A stretch of DNA of 64,000 nt, taken from assembly GCA_022360015.1 (NCBI GenBank), contig JAKSDQ010000062.1, forward strand, positions 1-64,000, written 5' to 3'. The position numbers and the translations under genes were made by a program. Every line of letters begins with the position of its first letter. The first letter of the stretch is position 1. This DNA is from Cytophagales bacterium. Lineage in GTDB: Bacteria > Bacteroidota > Bacteroidia > Cytophagales > Cyclobacteriaceae. The notes under the pieces were generated by a model. The model ran no database searches, was not told the DNA's origin, and saw only the letters and a list, made by a program, of their open reading frames with translations. Of this stretch, positions 27,516-37,746 are shown one piece after another.

Positions 27516-27753
27516 TGGCGCCAGCGTCTCGTACCTGTTGCACAACATTTTCTACAAAATTCTTTGTGTCTCTTTGTGTCTTGGTGCCTTTGTGGTTCAC
27601 CATTTTTCACCACGGAGGCACCAAGACACAAAGAGACACAAAGGTTTTCGCCTGTAAGATAAAAATTCAAGCACATTCTTAAGTTATGCAACACCCACGT
27701 CCGTTGGCGCGAGGTTAAGAATTCAGTTATATGAAAGGCACCAAGACACAAAG
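27516..27753. repeat. Dispersed palindromic 'CACCAAGACACAAAG' element, copy A
   Basis: 35-nt arms 27562-27596 and 27609-27643 (33/35 complementary; the 2 others are G-U in RNA), an outer weaker inverted pair, and a third short unit ggcaccaagacacaaag at 27737-27753. Confidence 0.85.
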
Positions 27754-27948
27754 TCTGGACTTGCTCATTTCATTTGCTGTATGCATAATGATCATTTTAA
27801 CAAAAAGTCACGCAAAAATGTCATAAAAATCGACTTTTGAATAAAAAAATTCAAATTTATGTTCTAACTTGTAGTCAGTCAATGGCCGGGAAAAGGTTTC
27901 CGGTGGCCTTGCGTATAATTTTTTGCAGGCGTTAATTTTTTAAATTTT

Positions 27949-30087
27949 ATGATCGAAAATTTCATGTGGATGCCCTATCCATATGTAAGATACACTTTCT
28001 GCCTTGTTTCGGGTATATTGATGTCTGGCTATGTAGGCGCACCTGCTGTTTTTGAGATACTGTTTGTTGTTTCGACAGTAGCTTTTACCATCACGTTTTT
28101 GTTCAGGCGGTGCCTGCCAGCCGCTTTTTGCCACAACTGTTTTGGGTTCCTGGGTATGCTGATAATTTTCGGCCTGGGTGCAATAAGATTTGAGCAAAAT
28201 GATCACAGAAATAATCCCGGTCACCTTACCAGGTTAAAGGACGCTATTAGCCATTACACGGCTACAGTGACAGGTGATGCCGTTAATCTTAAACACTATT
28301 CAAAAGTCCGGGTTTCTGTAAACACCGTCAAAACTCAAAAAGGTTGGCAAAATTCAAAAGCCAAAGCCCTTCTTTATCTAAAACAAGATACGCCGGTATT
28401 TGCGGTTGAGTATGGAGACAGGTTATTGCTTAAGGGAAGTCCCGGTATGATTAAAGGCTCATCCAACCCCGGAGCCTTTGATTACCAAAACCATATGGCC
28501 CTGCAAAATGTCTTTCATCAACATTTCGTCAGCAGTGATAAAGTAGTCAAATACGGCCGGGGAAAACCTAATTTCATAATTTACAAAGCAATTCAGGTAA
28601 AAAAAGGCGCTAAAAGCATTATTGACGGTGCCGTGCGGAATCAACGGGAAAAGTCAATTGTGATGTCATTGTTGATTGGTGAAAGGTCCACGTTGGATCC
28701 TGAAGTGAAAAAAATCTATAGTGAGGTGGGTGCCATGCATGTTCTGGCAGTTTCAGGCCTCCACGTTGGGATCGTTTACCTGTTGTTGTCCATTGTCTTG
28801 GGCTTTTTAAAAAAAGACAAAAAGCTCAAATGGCTTTTCCTGGTTATTTGCCTGATGGCACTTTGGTTTTATGCGATGCTGACCGGGTTGTCCACTTCAG
28901 TGTTGCGGGCAGTGGTGATGTTTACATTGATATTACTAGGTGACACCCTCGGCCGGAAGTCCAATATATATAATAACATAGCGCTGGCTGCCTTTCTGTT
29001 GTTGCTGTTCGACCCGAACTATTTGTTTCAGGTGGGGTTTCAATTGTCGTTTGCCGCTGTGACCGGGATAGTCTACCTGCAACCTAAAATTGCAGCGTGG
29101 TTTCGATTCAAAAATATGATATTAGACAAAATCTGGCAGCTAACAGCAGTTTCCCTGGCAGCACAACTGGCTACTTTTCCCATTTCACTTTATTACTTTC
29201 ACCAATTCCCCACATATTTTTGGTTAACCAACCTCCTGGTGATACCGTCAGCTACAGTGACTGTTATTTTAGGAATTATTGTGTTATTCCTGGGATCACT
29301 GGACATAGCGGCTGCTTTCTTTTCGGGCTTATTAGAAAAAGTGGTCTTCTTCACGAATGAAGGCCTGGCGTTAATACACGCCATGCCATTGAGTAGCATT
29401 CGTGATCTTTATTTTACCACCAAGGACATGCTTTTGATTTATGCGGTGATAATAGTCCTGATAAGATTTCTTTGCACCTTTAAAATCCACTACCTCGGTT
29501 TAAGCCTGTTTTTACTTGGCCTGTTTTCATCAGAAAATGTACTTCATTATTTGCGTACACTTCGGCAACGTCAAATTGTTTTTTATGATATCAATAAAAT
29601 ATGTGCTATTGATTTCATCGATGGTCGTGCGCACCACCTTTTGCTGATGGCAAATCAGCAGGTGCCCCTTCCGGATTTGCACGCGTCTGTAGTCAATCAC
29701 CGGCTGGCCCTTGGTTTGAACAGCAGGGATCTCGCCAGTCCAAAGGTAGTATACAATGACTTTCAGTCCCCTGATAACAAGGGGTTTGAGTTTTTTTACT
29801 GGAAAGGCCTTGTTTTTCTCCTGCTTAATAAAACAATGAGTTTCTATCAGGATTCTCTGAAGAAAATTAACATAGATTATCTTGTGATTAATAATCAGGC
29901 GATTCGGGATTTTGACCAAATTGCAAAAAATTTTGAGTTTAAGCGATTAATTATAACCAACCTTAACCCTTCCGGGTACGCATCGGAACTGTATAATTAT
30001 TGTTTGCAGAATCAAATAAGCGTTCACTCGGTGGTTCGTAACGGGGCTTTGGTAGAGAACATCGGACAAAAGAATAATTTAGATTAA
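27949..30087 (+). CDS. ComEC/Rec2 family competence-type DNA transport protein
   Basis: 'MSLLIGERSTLDPEVKKIYSEVGAMHVLAVSGLHVGIVYLLL' and a multi-TM competence domain. Confidence 0.93.
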   Translation: MIENFMWMPYPYVRYTFCLVSGILMSGYVGAPAVFEILFVVSTVAFTITFLFRRCLPAAFCHNCFGFLGMLIIFGLGAIRFEQNDHRNNPGHLTRLKDAISHYTATVTGDAVNLKHYSKVRVSVNTVKTQKGWQNSKAKALLYLKQDTPVFAVEYGDRLLLKGSPGMIKGSSNPGAFDYQNHMALQNVFHQHFVSSDKVVKYGRGKPNFIIYKAIQVKKGAKSIIDGAVRNQREKSIVMSLLIGERSTLDPEVKKIYSEVGAMHVLAVSGLHVGIVYLLLSIVLGFLKKDKKLKWLFLVICLMALWFYAMLTGLSTSVLRAVVMFTLILLGDTLGRKSNIYNNIALAAFLLLLFDPNYLFQVGFQLSFAAVTGIVYLQPKIAAWFRFKNMILDKIWQLTAVSLAAQLATFPISLYYFHQFPTYFWLTNLLVIPSATVTVILGIIVLFLGSLDIAAAFFSGLLEKVVFFTNEGLALIHAMPLSSIRDLYFTTKDMLLIYAVIIVLIRFLCTFKIHYLGLSLFLLGLFSSENVLHYLRTLRQRQIVFYDINKICAIDFIDGRAHHLLLMANQQVPLPDLHASVVNHRLALGLNSRDLASPKVVYNDFQSPDNKGFEFFYWKGLVFLLLNKTMSFYQDSLKKINIDYLVINNQAIRDFDQIAKNFEFKRLIITNLNPSGYASELYNYCLQNQISVHSVVRNGALVENIGQKNNLD

Positions 30088-30151
30088 AGAATTATTATTT
30101 TAATATTTTTATGAAACAGGTTGACTTTTATGACAAAAACATTGCCGTATA

Positions 30152-32056
30152 ATGAACAAAGCGCAGCAAATATTAAAGAAATACTGGGGGCATGAGGCCT
30201 TCAGACCGCTGCAGGAAGATATTATAAACGCGGTGGTGTCGGGCAGGGATACGTTGGCCCTCCTGCCTACCGGTGGTGGGAAATCAATCTGCTTTCAGGT
30301 GCCGGCCATGATGCAGGAAGGATTGTGCATTGTGATATCACCATTGATCGCCCTGATGCGCGATCAGGTGGATAATCTTAAAAAAAGGGGCATCCCGGCT
30401 GAGGCCATTTATGCTGGCATGAGCAGCAGGGAAGTTGACCTTACCCTGGATAACTGTGTTTATGGCCCTGTGAAGTTCCTGTATGTTTCGCCAGAACGTC
30501 TGAAAACCACCATTTTTAAAGAAAGGTTAAAAAAGATGAATTTGTGCCTGTTGGCGGTGGACGAAGCACATTGCATCTCCCAATGGGGCTACGACTTTCG
30601 ACCTGCCTACCTGGAGATCGCCCTGATAAAAGAGATTATACCTGATGTCAATATTCTAGCACTTACAGCCTCGGCCACCTTAAGGGTTCAGGAGGATATT
30701 ATTGAGAAACTTGCCTTAAAAAATGCGGTTGTTTTCAAAAAAAGCTTCGCCAGGGAAAACCTGTCATATTCGGTTTTTAATGTGGAAGACAAAGATAGAA
30801 AACTGTTGGAAATCTTAAATGGCGTAAACGGAAGTTCGATCGTTTATGTCATGAGCCGGAAAAGTGCCAGGGTGGTGGCTGAGTTTCTAAACAGCAGGCA
30901 TATCCGGGCTGAATATTATCATGCCGGGCTTAGTGCCGGTCAGCGGGCGTTAAGACAAGACCGGTGGATTAAAAACCAATTCCGGGTGATGGTGGCCACC
31001 AATGCATTTGGAATGGGAATAGATAAACCCGATGTGCGTCTGGTGGTTCACTATGAATTGCCTGCAAACATCGAGGCTTATTACCAGGAAGCCGGCAGGG
31101 CGGGCAGGGACGGAAAAAGGGCCTACGCAGTGATCGTTTATCATGTTTATGATGTTTCGGTCTTGCGTAAGCGGTTTGAGCAATCCACACCCTCCGTTGA
31201 TTATTTACGCGAGGTATATCAGGGATTGGCCAATAACTTTAAGCTGGCTATCGGAAGCGGCCTGATGGCCACCTATGATTTTGATCCGGGGCATTTTTCA
31301 TCTACCTATAATTTTGACCCATTAAAAGCTTACTATGCCATTAAAAAGCTGGAAAATGAAGGATTAATCCAGCTAAATGAAGGGTTCTACAACCCGTCCA
31401 AACTATTTTTCTCCATCGACAAACAGCACCTTTATGAATTTCAGGTGGCGAATGCTAAATTTGACCCGATCATTAAGTCCCTGTTGAGAATGTATGGAGG
31501 AGAATTGTTTTCAAATTTTTGTGTGATCCATGAGAAAAAACTGGCTGATTTCCTTGGCATGAACATGCAGGAAATCAAAGAGCAATTGCAGGCTTTGCAC
31601 AGTCAGGAGGTACTGGTTTATCAGCCTCTTAAGGATGAACCTCAGATTACGTTTATGACACCCCGTCTGAATCCGGATAATTTGCCCCTGGACACACTTC
31701 GACTGGCGGAAAAAAGACAACTCGATCAAGAGAAAATCGAGGCGGTGATTCACTATGTAGATCTTCCTCACCGATGCCGTTCGCAATACATCCAAAACTA
31801 TTTCGGTGAAGACTTCGGAGACGATTGCGGAATTTGCGATTTGTGCCTCAGACGTAAGCGATCGGGGTCGGATAATGAAAAAATTCCGGAAGTCAGGGAG
31901 TCGATAAGGCAATTACTAAAAAAGAATTCCTTATCCATCGGCCACATTGTGGAGAAATTACCTGATTATCAGGAAAAAACCATCGTTGACACCATCAGAT
32001 GTATGTTGGATAATAACGAGTTGAAAACCCTGGATTCGGGTGAATTGGGTTTTTAA
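30152..32056 (+). CDS. recQ: RecQ-type ATP-dependent DNA helicase
   Basis: 'FRPLQEDIINAVVSGRDTLALLPTGGGKSICFQVPA', 'DEAHCISQWGYDFRPAYLEI', 'QEAGRAGRDG', Zn-binding RQC Cys motif. Confidence 0.96.
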   Translation: MNKAQQILKKYWGHEAFRPLQEDIINAVVSGRDTLALLPTGGGKSICFQVPAMMQEGLCIVISPLIALMRDQVDNLKKRGIPAEAIYAGMSSREVDLTLDNCVYGPVKFLYVSPERLKTTIFKERLKKMNLCLLAVDEAHCISQWGYDFRPAYLEIALIKEIIPDVNILALTASATLRVQEDIIEKLALKNAVVFKKSFARENLSYSVFNVEDKDRKLLEILNGVNGSSIVYVMSRKSARVVAEFLNSRHIRAEYYHAGLSAGQRALRQDRWIKNQFRVMVATNAFGMGIDKPDVRLVVHYELPANIEAYYQEAGRAGRDGKRAYAVIVYHVYDVSVLRKRFEQSTPSVDYLREVYQGLANNFKLAIGSGLMATYDFDPGHFSSTYNFDPLKAYYAIKKLENEGLIQLNEGFYNPSKLFFSIDKQHLYEFQVANAKFDPIIKSLLRMYGGELFSNFCVIHEKKLADFLGMNMQEIKEQLQALHSQEVLVYQPLKDEPQITFMTPRLNPDNLPLDTLRLAEKRQLDQEKIEAVIHYVDLPHRCRSQYIQNYFGEDFGDDCGICDLCLRRKRSGSDNEKIPEVRESIRQLLKKNSLSIGHIVEKLPDYQEKTIVDTIRCMLDNNELKTLDSGELGF

Positions 32057-32124
32057 CAGTGAGGAAATTATTTTTTAAATTTCAAGTAATTTTCAGCATT
32101 TTTACGAATTAAAGAACTGCTATT

Positions 32125-33951
32125 ATGCTCTCATTATCCGGAATATTTGTGTTGGGAATTTTTGCACAATGGCTGGCTTGGAAGATAAAACTACCGGCCA
32201 TATTGCCGCTCATTCTTACCGGCTTGTTGTTGGGCCCCATTTCCACCCTGTTTACTCCCGATGGTGAAAAGCTGGTTAGCGGTGATGACATTTTTCATGG
32301 CGAGTTATTGTTTTCCTTTGTTTCCATTTCCGTAGGGGTCATACTTTTTGAAGGAGGCCTGACCTTAAACATCAAGGAAATCAGAAAGGTAGCCGGTTCG
32401 GTGAGAAATATATTGACAATCGGGGTGCTGATCACATGGATCGGAGGTACTTTAGCTGCTCATTACCTGTTTGGTTTGGGATTTAAAATCTCCTTTCTTT
32501 TCGGGGCTTTAATTATCGTATCCGGCCCTACAGTCATCACACCCATACTAAGAAACGTGAGGCCCACAGAAAAGATTAATGCCATATTAAAATGGGAGGC
32601 CATATTAATTGATCCGCTGGGGGCTTTGATTGCTGTACTGGCTTATGAGTTTGTCATCACCTCTAAAACCCAGAATGAATATACATTTTATGCTTTAAAG
32701 GAATTTATCCTGACCATTTCCACAGGTCTGTTCATAGGGGGTGCGGCGGCCATTTTCCTTTATTATCTGTTAAAAAAGAACCGTATTCCGGAATATCTGA
32801 TGAATGTGGTAACGCTGGCCATTGTCATCACGGTATTTGCGGTTTCGGATTCGTTAATGAAGGAATCAGGATTACTGTCTGTGACTGTGATGGGCATTAT
32901 CATGGCCAACCTGAAAATTGAGCAGTTGAAAAACATTTTATCTTTTAAAGAAGATGTCAGCATCATCCTGATTTCGGTGCTTTTCCTGATGTTGTCTACC
33001 AGAATTGAGTTACAGGAGATTAACCGGCTCGGCATCAATAGTGTCTGGTTATTTTTAGTAATAATAATGATTATCAGGCCTTTGAGTGTTTTTTTTAGCA
33101 CCATTAAATCGAATTTGACCTTCAAGGAGAAGCTATTCATCTCATGGATCGGTCCCAAGGGGATTGTGGCAGCGGCGGTGGCCTCGCTTTTTTCTATTGA
33201 ATTACTGCGAGAGGGTGCCAAAATGAGTGAAAAAACCTATCAGGATGCCAACATGCTGTTGCCCCTGGTATTTATGATGATTGTGGGAACGGTGGTGCTG
33301 CAGGGGGCTTCGGCAAAAATTGTGGCCAGGTGGCTTGGGGTAATCAGAAAGGAAAGGCAGGGAGTTTTGTTTATTGGAGCGACCGAAGTTGCCAGAAAAA
33401 TTGCGGTATATTTAAAAAATCAGGGGCTCGATGTGATATTGTCGGATACTTCCCAGGAAAACCTGTTTGAAGCCAGAAAACTGGGATTAAAAGTGTTTGC
33501 AGGTAACATTCTTAAAGATGATATTTTTTATGTTATCGACCTTTCGTCAGTAGGCAGGGTATTGGCTATGACACCTAACAGCGAAATTAATACGTTGGCA
33601 CTTAAAAAATTTGAACCTGAATTTGGCAAGGACAATGTCTTCAGGGTCATGTCAAAACGTGAATCCGAAATCACAGACCTTGAAAGACCTGTAAACCTGC
33701 TGTTTGGAGCAACTGCAGATCCATTGGTACTGGATGAAGTTTTCAAGGAAGAACCTGACTTTTTAAGTAAAGTAAACACCGCAAATTCGGGTTTTCAGGA
33801 TTGGCTTGAGGTAAACTGGAACAAAATCATTCCATTATTTGTAAAAACCCAGGCTGGTAAGTTAAATTTTGTCAGTAGGGATATACCGCTGCTAGCTCGC
33901 GATGAAACACTCATCTATCTGGATCCCGGAAATAAGAGGGTTGATTACTAA
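32125..33951 (+). CDS. Cation:proton antiporter (CPA family) with TrkA-N-like C-terminal domain
   Basis: Multi-TM 'FEGGLTLNIKEIRKVAGSVRNILTIGVLITWIGGTLAAHYL', 'SWIGPKGIVAAAVASLF', then a Rossmann-like region. Confidence 0.93.
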   Translation: MLSLSGIFVLGIFAQWLAWKIKLPAILPLILTGLLLGPISTLFTPDGEKLVSGDDIFHGELLFSFVSISVGVILFEGGLTLNIKEIRKVAGSVRNILTIGVLITWIGGTLAAHYLFGLGFKISFLFGALIIVSGPTVITPILRNVRPTEKINAILKWEAILIDPLGALIAVLAYEFVITSKTQNEYTFYALKEFILTISTGLFIGGAAAIFLYYLLKKNRIPEYLMNVVTLAIVITVFAVSDSLMKESGLLSVTVMGIIMANLKIEQLKNILSFKEDVSIILISVLFLMLSTRIELQEINRLGINSVWLFLVIIMIIRPLSVFFSTIKSNLTFKEKLFISWIGPKGIVAAAVASLFSIELLREGAKMSEKTYQDANMLLPLVFMMIVGTVVLQGASAKIVARWLGVIRKERQGVLFIGATEVARKIAVYLKNQGLDVILSDTSQENLFEARKLGLKVFAGNILKDDIFYVIDLSSVGRVLAMTPNSEINTLALKKFEPEFGKDNVFRVMSKRESEITDLERPVNLLFGATADPLVLDEVFKEEPDFLSKVNTANSGFQDWLEVNWNKIIPLFVKTQAGKLNFVSRDIPLLARDETLIYLDPGNKRVDY

Positions 33952-34265
33952 AACTTCAATATCCTGCCCTTTGATCACATGATTATTATCAATTTTTTCA
34001 ACAGTTTTTAAAATAAATTCATAAATAGCCGCTGTCTTCTTCGATGGTTTTCCCGCCATCATGGCTTCTGTTGTCGAATTCAAATGAAGCATACAATCGC
34101 CAATCAGAAGGTTTTGGATAGTGAATGGTAAAAAAATAATATTTTATGAAAACCGGAGGCTGAAAACGATTTCATCGGAAAGTTTCACATTGGAAATATA
34201 ATTATTTCTTTACCAGGGGGATTCTGAAAGAATTGGTTTTCAGGTTTTTTGACCCGAAAATTAGA

Positions 34266-34297
34266 TTTGATACCGTCGCCATTTTTTGCTATTTTTG
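34266..34297 (+). promoter_or_regulatory. Bacteroidota-type promoter (-33 TTTG, N20, -7 TATTTTTG)
   Basis: TTTG at 34266-34269 and TATTTTTG at 34290-34297, about 65 bp upstream of the E1 ORF. Confidence 0.55.
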
Positions 34298-34361
34298 TTA
34301 GCAATGCAATGCTACCTCGGTAAAACTACCGATCATTTTTTTAACAATAAATCCGAATGCC

Positions 34362-36773
34362 GTGGGTCAGACAAAAATCGTTAAAGATATCAAACTTTCT
34401 ACCGAAGAAATCCTGGCGGACTATCGCATAGCCTGTGAGAGCCGGAATGCCAGCATACTGGGTAGAAAAGAAGTTTTCATGGGAAAAGCCAAGTTTGGCA
34501 TCTTTGGGGATGGAAAGGAAGTCGCACAAATTGCCATGGCTAAAGCGTTTCGGGATGGGGATATCAGATCGGGATACTACCGTGATCAAACCTTTATGAT
34601 GGCCATCGGCGCTTTGTCTGTTCAGGAATATTTTGCGCAATTATATGCACATACTGATGTGTGGTATGAGTCCTCATCGGCAGGCAGGTTAATGAATGGT
34701 CATTTCAGCACACGGTTGATCGATGAAGATGGCAATTGGTATGACCAGACAAGCCGGAAAAACTCGAGTGCAGACGTATCGTGTACAGCCGCCCAGATGC
34801 CTCGCCTGGTAGGTCTGGCCTATGCTTCCAAACTTTACCGGGAAAATCCTGATCTGGCAAAATTTGAGCAGTTTTCTGTGAATGGAGATGAAGTAGCTTT
34901 CGGAACCATCGGTAATGCGGCTACGTCTGAGGGCATGTTTTTTGAAGCCATCAATGCGGCAGGCGTATTGCAAATTCCCATGCTGGTGGCGGTTTGGGAT
35001 GATGAATACGGGATTTCCGTACCCAAGGAATACCATACCACCAAAGGGGAAATATCCGATGTGCTGGAAGGGTTCCAAAGAACAAAAAAGGAAAATGGAA
35101 TCGAGATTTTCAGAGTTAATGGCTGGGATTACACCGGCTTATGTGATACCTTTCAAAAGGCTGCTGCCATTAGCAGGGAAGAGCATGTGCCAACCCTGAT
35201 TCACGTCAGGGAAATGACCCAACCCCAGGGACATTCCACTTCTGGTTCGCATGAGCGCTATAAAACTGAGGAAAGACTGGCGTGGGAACAGGAATTTGAC
35301 TGTATAAAGAAGATGCGTGAGTGGATCATTGAGCAGGAAATAGCGACTCCGGAAGTATTGGATGAAATTGAACTCAAGGCCAAGGAAGCGGCAAAAAAAG
35401 CAAAAAATGAGGCCTGGAAAGCCTTTCGCGCCGCTGTTACACAGGTAATCGAATCTGCATTGGAGCATTTGAGGACATTGTGTGCCCAATCATCTTTTGA
35501 GCGTGAGCTGAATGGTGTAGTGAAGGAACTGGAGAATACGTTGAATCCCATCAAACTTGACGCGGTGAAAGCTGTGAAAAAAGCACTCCGAATTGTCAGA
35601 TCAGAGCATAATATGGCTAAAAGTGGTTTGCTTGAATGGTTGCAGGAAACCGTGCAAAACAGCCATGACGAATATAGCGCCCACCTTTACAGTGAGTCTC
35701 GGTCCTCTGCGTTGAGGGTTGACGAGATTAAGCCGGTATTTCATGAACAGTCCAGGATTGTGGATGGCAGAGAGGTGTTGCAGGCGTTTTTTGACCTGGC
35801 TTTAGTAAGGGATCCCAGGGTTTTTGCCATAGGCGAGGATGTTGGCAGGATTGGTGATGTCAACCAGGGATTTGCCGGCCTTCAGGCAAAACACGGAGAG
35901 CTGAGGGTTACCGATACAGGTATCAGAGAATGCACCATTGTAGGCCAGGGAATAGGTGCGGCATTGCGTGGACTGCGACCTATCGCAGAGATTCAATACC
36001 TCGATTACCTCCTGTATGCTATCCAGATTCTTTCAGACGACCTGGCTACCTTACAATACAGGACAAAGGGCGGCCAAAAAGCACCCCTCATCATCAGAAC
36101 AAGAGGGCATCGTTTGGAAGGCGTCTGGCATTCCGGATCACCTATCAGCATGATATTAGGCAGTTTGAGAGGTATTTATCTGCTGGTACCCAGAAATATG
36201 ACCAAGGCAGCAGGGTTTTATAATACCATGTTGAAGTCAGATGATGCTGCCCTGATCATTGAGTGTCTGAATGGATACCGGCTAAAAGAACGGATACCTG
36301 AAAATCTGGAAGAGTTTACAGTGCCGTTGGGTGTCCCGGAAGTAATCAGGGAAGGAAGTGACGTAACCCTGGTCACCTATGGCTCCATGTGCAGGATTGT
36401 TATGGAAGCAGCTACCGAATTGGATAACCATGGTATTTCCTGTGAGGTAATTGACGTGCAAACTTTACTTCCCTTTGATATTCATCACAAAATTGTTGAA
36501 TCAGTCAAAAAAACCAACCGTGTTGTATTTTTGGATGAAGATGTGCCTGGTGGGGCGTCAGCTTACATGATGCAGGAGGTATTGGAGAAACAAAATGCCT
36601 ATTATTATCTTGATTCGCGTCCGTTGACTATCAGTGCGAAAGCACACAGGCCGGCTTATGCCTCTGACGGAGATTATTTTTCAAAACCTAATGTAGAAGA
36701 AATTTTCGACAAGGTATATGCGATGATGTCTGAGTTTGATCCGGAAGGTTTTTCTCCTATATATCCGGAATAG
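34362..36773 (+). CDS. Fused alpha-beta 2-oxoacid dehydrogenase E1 component (branched-chain type, thiamine-dependent)
   Basis: Alpha half 'SVNGDEVAFGTIGNAATSEGMFFEAINAAGVLQIPML'; beta half 'VFAIGEDVGRIGDVNQGFAGLQ', 'PIAEIQYLDYLLYAIQILSDDLATLQYRTKGGQKAPLIIRTRG'. Confidence 0.93.
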   Translation: MGQTKIVKDIKLSTEEILADYRIACESRNASILGRKEVFMGKAKFGIFGDGKEVAQIAMAKAFRDGDIRSGYYRDQTFMMAIGALSVQEYFAQLYAHTDVWYESSSAGRLMNGHFSTRLIDEDGNWYDQTSRKNSSADVSCTAAQMPRLVGLAYASKLYRENPDLAKFEQFSVNGDEVAFGTIGNAATSEGMFFEAINAAGVLQIPMLVAVWDDEYGISVPKEYHTTKGEISDVLEGFQRTKKENGIEIFRVNGWDYTGLCDTFQKAAAISREEHVPTLIHVREMTQPQGHSTSGSHERYKTEERLAWEQEFDCIKKMREWIIEQEIATPEVLDEIELKAKEAAKKAKNEAWKAFRAAVTQVIESALEHLRTLCAQSSFERELNGVVKELENTLNPIKLDAVKAVKKALRIVRSEHNMAKSGLLEWLQETVQNSHDEYSAHLYSESRSSALRVDEIKPVFHEQSRIVDGREVLQAFFDLALVRDPRVFAIGEDVGRIGDVNQGFAGLQAKHGELRVTDTGIRECTIVGQGIGAALRGLRPIAEIQYLDYLLYAIQILSDDLATLQYRTKGGQKAPLIIRTRGHRLEGVWHSGSPISMILGSLRGIYLLVPRNMTKAAGFYNTMLKSDDAALIIECLNGYRLKERIPENLEEFTVPLGVPEVIREGSDVTLVTYGSMCRIVMEAATELDNHGISCEVIDVQTLLPFDIHHKIVESVKKTNRVVFLDEDVPGGASAYMMQEVLEKQNAYYYLDSRPLTISAKAHRPAYASDGDYFSKPNVEEIFDKVYAMMSEFDPEGFSPIYPE

Positions 36774-36887
36774 CGTAGAAATTATTAAGCCAATAAAGCT
36801 TGCAGGAAGCCGCTAAAAGCCTTCCTCATATATCCATACATCCATCCCGCCCCGGATAGGATAGAAAACCCCGCCATCACCAGGCCT

Positions 36888-37634
36888 TTATTGTAATGTG
36901 AAATCGTTAGAAGATACAACGTTGCTCTTATTCAAAGCCCTGTCCTGGATTTGAATATCTACTTTCAGAATATTATCCCTGAAAATGGGACTTATGCGGA
37001 ATGAATTTGTCATTTTATAAGTTAAAGTGCCCCTCAAAGGCCTTTCATTGTCAGAAGTGTTGAGACGAAAGAAACGCCCGTTGAGGTTAAAGCCTGGCTG
37101 GCCACCGAAGATATCATTAAAGTCGATCAGTATATAGTCGGTATCATCATCGATGTCACCATCGCCGTTGGTGTCGGCCCTGTAAAAGAAATCTATAAAA
37201 ATGTTAAAAAAGTTTTCATTGAATTCAACCCTGACGGTATCTTCAACATCATCACCGTCAAAATCAATATCCCTTATCCAATGTTCAAAATCCAATGGTG
37301 GCTGGTTTGGTGCGCCAAACCTGACAACCCTGTTGTCAAAGGTTGGAATTAGCTCACCGGTAGTGGTTACAAAAAAGAACTCCTGATACCTGACATCTCC
37401 CTCATCCTCCCGGCCCAAACCAAGATCCCCGTCCCCGTCCTCAAAGTCTACCTTTAAAATCAGCGAATCCCTGTTATTCAACCCTTCCTTGAATTCAATG
37501 CTGTTGAAACTGATTGTGGGGCCCAAAGGTAACTCAGGAGGTTCGTTACACGATACCACTGAAACTAAAAACAACAGAAATATAAGGGAGTATTTAAAAT
37601 GAGCATTCACCATAATCGCATAAAATCTGCACAA
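36888..37634 (-). CDS. Hypothetical lipoprotein
   Basis: Signal plus lipobox-like 'LFLVSVVSCNEPPELPLGPTI'; Asp/Gly-rich 'DFEDGDGDLGLGRED'. Confidence 0.75.
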   Translation of the reverse strand: MCRFYAIMVNAHFKYSLIFLLFLVSVVSCNEPPELPLGPTISFNSIEFKEGLNNRDSLILKVDFEDGDGDLGLGREDEGDVRYQEFFFVTTTGELIPTFDNRVVRFGAPNQPPLDFEHWIRDIDFDGDDVEDTVRVEFNENFFNIFIDFFYRADTNGDGDIDDDTDYILIDFNDIFGGQPGFNLNGRFFRLNTSDNERPLRGTLTYKMTNSFRISPIFRDNILKVDIQIQDRALNKSNVVSSNDFTLQ

Positions 37635-37746
37635 CCAACGCTATATTTACTATCTATTATTACTTAAATATAGCCAAAAGATCAAGAAACCGAAGAAGGC
37701 TATTTAAAGAATTACTTCATAAATTTGGATCTTACTATGATAACGA

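Noticed and set aside
27884-27907. GC-rich hairpin (ggccgggaaaaggtttccggtggcc) upstream of the comEC-like gene as a riboswitch
   Set aside because: Only a single short stem; no recognisable aptamer architecture.
30152-32056. RecQ plus SNF2 helicase (54145-57090) as a defence island
   Set aside because: The genes are 22 kb apart, in housekeeping neighbourhoods, with no nuclease, methyltransferase or other defence partner.
33892-34140. Minus-strand ORF (NIIFLPFTIQNLLIGDCMLHLNSTTEAMMAGKPSKKTAAIYEFILKTVEKIDNNHVIKGQDIEVLVINPLISG...) with protein-like composition
   Set aside because: Its C-terminal part is antisense to the antiporter gene, no start codon is convincing before MLHL, and I recognise no family. 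It could be a gene fragment, but I cannot support it without a homology search.
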